From the NCBI GenBank assembly GCA_007922305.1, contig ML677333.1:12132502-12196501 (forward strand): a stretch of DNA of 64,000 nucleotides, given 5' to 3'. Positions 61,374 to 64,000 of this stretch are shown here, in pieces; the first letter of the stretch is position 1; every line of letters starts with the position of its first letter. Made by a program: the position numbers and the translations under genes. This DNA is from Dermatemys mawii (Eukaryota > Chordata > Testudines > Dermatemydidae). The notes beneath the pieces are model-generated. The model saw only the letters and a list, made by a program, of their open reading frames with translations. It searched no databases and was not told where the DNA came from.

Positions 61374-61413
61374 GCATCCGACGAAGTGGGTATTAGCCCA
61401 CGAAAACTTATGC
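61374..61413 (+). ncRNA. hammerhead-core-like RNA motif, copy 2 (PLE leader)
   Basis: 40 nt: outer helix GCAU (61374-61377) with AUGC (61410-61413), four pairs; strand CCGACGAA (61378-61385); perfect inner helix GUGGG (61386-61390) with CCCAC (61397-61401), loop UAUUAG; strand GAAAACUU (61402-61409). Relative to the hammerhead core, U4 and U7 are both C, and there is an extra A before the inner helix. If read as a hammerhead, helix III is reduced to the AGCU-like run (here AACU) and the scissile position would follow 61409. Confidence 0.55.
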
Positions 61414-61438
61414 TCTAATACTTTAGTTAGTCTTTAAG

Positions 61439-62256
61439 GTGCCACAGGACTTTTTGTCACTTCTGCAATTCCAGACTAACACGGCTACCCCTCTGATTCT
61501 TGACAACATGCAAGGCAGTGCATTTAGCCGTATGGAGTGGAAATCCATCAACCTCATGAAGAAACTTGCACAAATACAGACAGATATCATCTTTCTCTCC
61601 AAATGCAAATGGATGGACATCATACCAAATGGACTGAAGGTGAAAAATCCATTGCTTTCTACATACTGCACAGACTACAGTGAGAGATTATGCCAGACAC
61701 TATCAAAGAAACTGAGGAACCACCTGATAAGTATCCTGTACAGCAAAGAGAAAAACATCAAAAAAGAGCTTTCCGACCTGGAGACCTTCATAAACAACCA
61801 GCCTTTCACACAAACAGACTTTACTAAAATAAGACAGGAGATCTATATTACACATACCACCTCTCTACAAAAGCAAAAAGGACTGCAAGCTATCTAAAAT
61901 CCTACCTGCCACGTTGGGCCACAACAGTGGTACCCCTAACTCACCCAGCAATATCGTCAATCTATCCAGCTACACACTCAGCCCGGCAGAAGAGTCTGTC
62001 CTATCTCAAGGACTCTCATTCTGACCCACCAATCCCACAAACATGATACAATTCTGCGGTGATCTGGAAGCCTACTTTCACTGTCTCCCGACTCAAAGAA
62101 TACTTTCAAGACAACATAGAACAGCGCACTGATGCACAGACACCATCCCACCAGCAGCACAAGAAGAAGAACTCCACATGGACTCCTCCTGAGGGTTGAA
62201 ATGACAGTCTGGACCTATACATAGAATGCTTCCGCTGATGTGCACAGGCAGAAATT
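61439..62256 (+). pseudogene. PLE N-terminal region, frame-broken
   Basis: An open stretch to 61897 encodes a basic region (INLMKKLAQIQTDIIFLSKC; KLRNHLISILYSKEKNIKKE). The frame then changes: around 61971-62021 another frame reads YTLSPAEESVLSQGLSF, the conserved block found upstream of PLE reverse transcriptases, and ends at TGA 62022-62024. The reverse transcriptase continues in the third frame. At least two frame changes and several stops therefore separate leader and catalytic domain. The first ATG in this stretch overlaps the structured leader and is unlikely to be the original start. Confidence 0.8.
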
Positions 62257-63885
62257 GTGGAAAAACAACATCGCCTGCCTCACAACCTAAGTCATGCAGA
62301 ATGCAATGCTAACCACAGCCTCAGAAACAACCCTGACATCATAATCAAAGGGGCTGATAAAGGAGGTGCTGTTGTCATCATGGACAGGCCTGACTACCAA
62401 AAGGAGGCTACCAGACAACTCTCCAACACCAATTTCTACAGGCCACTTCCCTCAGATCCCACTGAGGAATATACTAAGAAACTGCACCATCTACTCAGAA
62501 CATTCCCTACACTAACACAGGAACAAATGAACATACCATTAGAGCCCCGATCAGGGTTATTCTATCTATTACCCAAGATCCACAAACCTGGAAATCCTGG
62601 ACGCCCCATCATCTCGGGCATTGGCACTCTCACTCAAGGACTATCTGGATATGTGGACTCTCTATTCAGACCCTACACCACAAGCACTCCCAGCTATCTC
62701 TGTGACACCACCGACTTCCTGAGAAAACTACAATGCATTGGTGATCTTCCAGAAAACACCATCCTAGCCACCATGGATGTAGAGGCTCTCTACACAAACA
62801 TCCCACACAGAGCTGGAATACAAGCTGTCAGGAGTAGTATCCCTGATGATGCCACAGCACAAGTGGTTGCTGAGCTCTGTGACTTTATCCTCACACAAAA
62901 TTATTTCAAATTTGGTGACAATATATACCTCCAGACCAGTGGCACCGCTATGGGCACCCGCATGGCCCCACAGTATGCCAACATCTTTATGGCTGACCTG
63001 GAACAACTCTTCCTCAATTCTCGTTCACTCACGCCCCTTCTCTATCTACGCTACATTGATGACATCTTCATCACCTGGACCCATGGGAAAGAAACTCTGG
63101 AAGAATTCCACCATGATTTCAACAGCTTCCACCCTACCATCCACCTCAGCCTGGACCAGTCTACACAGGAGGTCCACTTCCTAGACACCATTGTGCAAAT
63201 TAATGACAGCCACATCACCACCACCCTATACCGAAAACCTACCGACAGCTATGCCTACCTTCATGCCACCAGCTTCCACCCCGGGCACACCACACAATCC
63301 ATTGTCTACAGCCAAGCACTGAGGTACAATCGTATTTGCTCCAACCCCTCAGACAGAGACCAACACCTACAAGATCTCCACCAAGCTTTCTCAAAACTAC
63401 AATACCGGCACAAGGAAGTAAGGACACAGATCAACAGAGCCACACGTGTACCCAGAAGCCTGCTGCTGCAAGACAAGCCCAAGAAAGAAAACAACAGAAC
63501 ACCACTGGCCATCACATACAGTCCTCAGTTAAAGCCTCTCCAATGCATCATCAGTGATCTACAACCCATCCTGGACAACAATCCCTCACTTTCACAGGCC
63601 TTGGGAGGCAGGCCAGTCCTGGCCTACAGACAACCCGCCAACCTCAAGCATATTCTCACCAGCAACAGCACACCGCGCCGTAATAACTCTAACTCAGGAA
63701 CCAATCCATGCAACAAACCTCGATGCCAGCTCTGCCCACACATCTACACCAGCAACACCATCACAGGACCAAACCAGATCAGCCACACCATCACTGGCTC
63801 ATTCACCTGCACATCTACCAATGCAATATATGCCATTATGTGTCAGCAATGTCCCTCTGCTATGTACATCGGCCAAACTGGATAG
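62257..63885 (+). pseudogene. PLE reverse transcriptase and partial GIY-YIG endonuclease
   Basis: 542 codons. Motifs by residue: KGADKGG (31-37); LPKIHKPG (105-112) with GRPIISG after it, the PLE/telomerase-like fingers; MDVEALYTNIPH, holding the first catalytic aspartate (about 174-185); GTAMGTRMAP (229-238); YIDD (266-269), the catalytic pair; HFLDT (307-311); then FHPGHTTQSI. A C-x4-C-x2-C cluster starts at residue 485. The last segment, AIYAIMCQQC to MYIGQTG, is the GIY-YIG core beginning. TAG at 63883-63885 ends the frame; TGA at 63892-63894 follows in the same frame, after which endonuclease-like sequence (INGQKSDIRNGN; GEHFNLSGH) continues to the window end. The frame opens at a GTG that is an internal codon, not a real start. 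All reverse transcriptase motifs look intact, so inactivation comes from upstream frameshifts and the endonuclease stops. Confidence 0.93.
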
Positions 63886-64000
63886 TCTCTATGAAAAAGG
63901 ATAAATGGACAAAAATCAGACATCAGGAATGGCAATATACAAAAACCTGTAGGAGAACACTTCAACCTCTCTGGACACACCATAAAAGATTTAAAGGTCA

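Larger units (their letters stand above)
61369..64000 (+). mobile_element. Penelope-like element (PLE), GIY-YIG class, runs off the window
   Basis: A PLE retroelement in plus orientation: a leader with the hammerhead-like motif and the gttagtct/agactaac inverted pair; a lysine-rich N-terminal region in broken frames (61439-62256); a reverse transcriptase; a cysteine cluster; and a GIY-YIG endonuclease cut by the window end. PLEs are distinct from LTR and non-LTR retroelements, and their reverse transcriptase is related to telomerase. The GIY-YIG domain and the vertebrate host suggest the Neptune-type lineage; that placement is inference. The copy is decayed but 542 codons remain open. Confidence 0.92.

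Noticed and set aside
61439..61897. 152-codon frame as an independent gene
   Set aside because: Its start overlaps the structured PLE leader, and its sequence continues, with frame changes, into the PLE reverse transcriptase.
62257..62259. GTG as the initiation codon of the PLE protein
   Set aside because: It is simply the first such codon after a stop at 62236-62238; homology indicates an internal position.
1..64000. Strand bias of CR1 (minus to 29 kb, plus at 45-55 kb)
   Set aside because: Only about a dozen copies with exceptions at 21.1 and 56.1 kb; compatible with chance.

Overview
The window looks like intergenic or deep intronic DNA from a turtle, most likely a cryptodire. The assignment rests on the repeats and not on any host gene. 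CR1 retroposon fragments of several subfamilies lie on both strands. There is a tRNA-derived SINE with a CR1-like tail, of the cryptodiran (tortoise PolIII / Cry) kind. There are also two hAT-type MITEs with intact 8-bp target duplications, an endogenous retrovirus-type solo LTR, many short palindromic elements, and a long Penelope-like element (PLE). I found no host exon, tRNA, rRNA or CRISPR array. Almost all open frames under about 150 codons are chance frames or shadows of repeats. The sequence is AT-rich with CpG decay (CG to TG or CA) inside old repeats, and a 10-N assembly gap lies at 23320-23329.

Layout. 1-3.3 kb is mostly unassigned apart from a CR1 tail. 3.36-5.69 kb is a 5'-truncated CR1 on the minus strand, split by a 312-bp hAT-type MITE. 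7.7-8.6 kb holds a MITE and an LTR-like repeat. 12.7-15.3 kb holds a MITE, a second TSD-flanked hAT MITE and another CR1. 17.7-18.2 kb is a hAT-like element. 21.1-25.7 kb contains a CR1 tail, a foldback made of a PLE-related repeat, two CR1 fragments and the LTR. 27.9-29.0 kb is CR1. 30.7-31.4 kb is an LTR-like, GC-richer repeat ending in a 50-bp minisatellite. 32.6-38.4 kb carries palindromic MITEs and a SINE-like element. 38.4-45.8 kb is largely unassigned. 45.8-49.96 kb has CR1 fragments on the plus strand. 54.5-55.1 kb is an inverted pair of a PLE-related repeat around a CR1 tail. 56.1 kb is the SINE, and 58.4-58.7 kb is a foldback MITE. 60.8-64 kb is the PLE region, which runs off the window.

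The most informative feature is the PLE. An open frame of 542 codons (62257-63885) carries the PLE reverse transcriptase motifs, including YIDD, then a cysteine cluster and the start of a GIY-YIG endonuclease. It is a decayed copy, with frame changes and stops upstream and two stops inside the endonuclease. Its leader, a second repeat copy 0.5 kb upstream and a distinct repeat family at 55.0 kb all contain the same 40-nt fold: a 4-bp outer helix, a CYGANGAA strand, a 5-bp inner hairpin with a 6-nt loop, and a GAAAGCUU strand. The unpaired strands match the hammerhead ribozyme core, and both helices differ in sequence between the two families while still pairing. A second item is a pair of 54-bp segments about 8.9 kb apart (40175 and 49057), 48/54 identical, that belong to no repeat I recognise.
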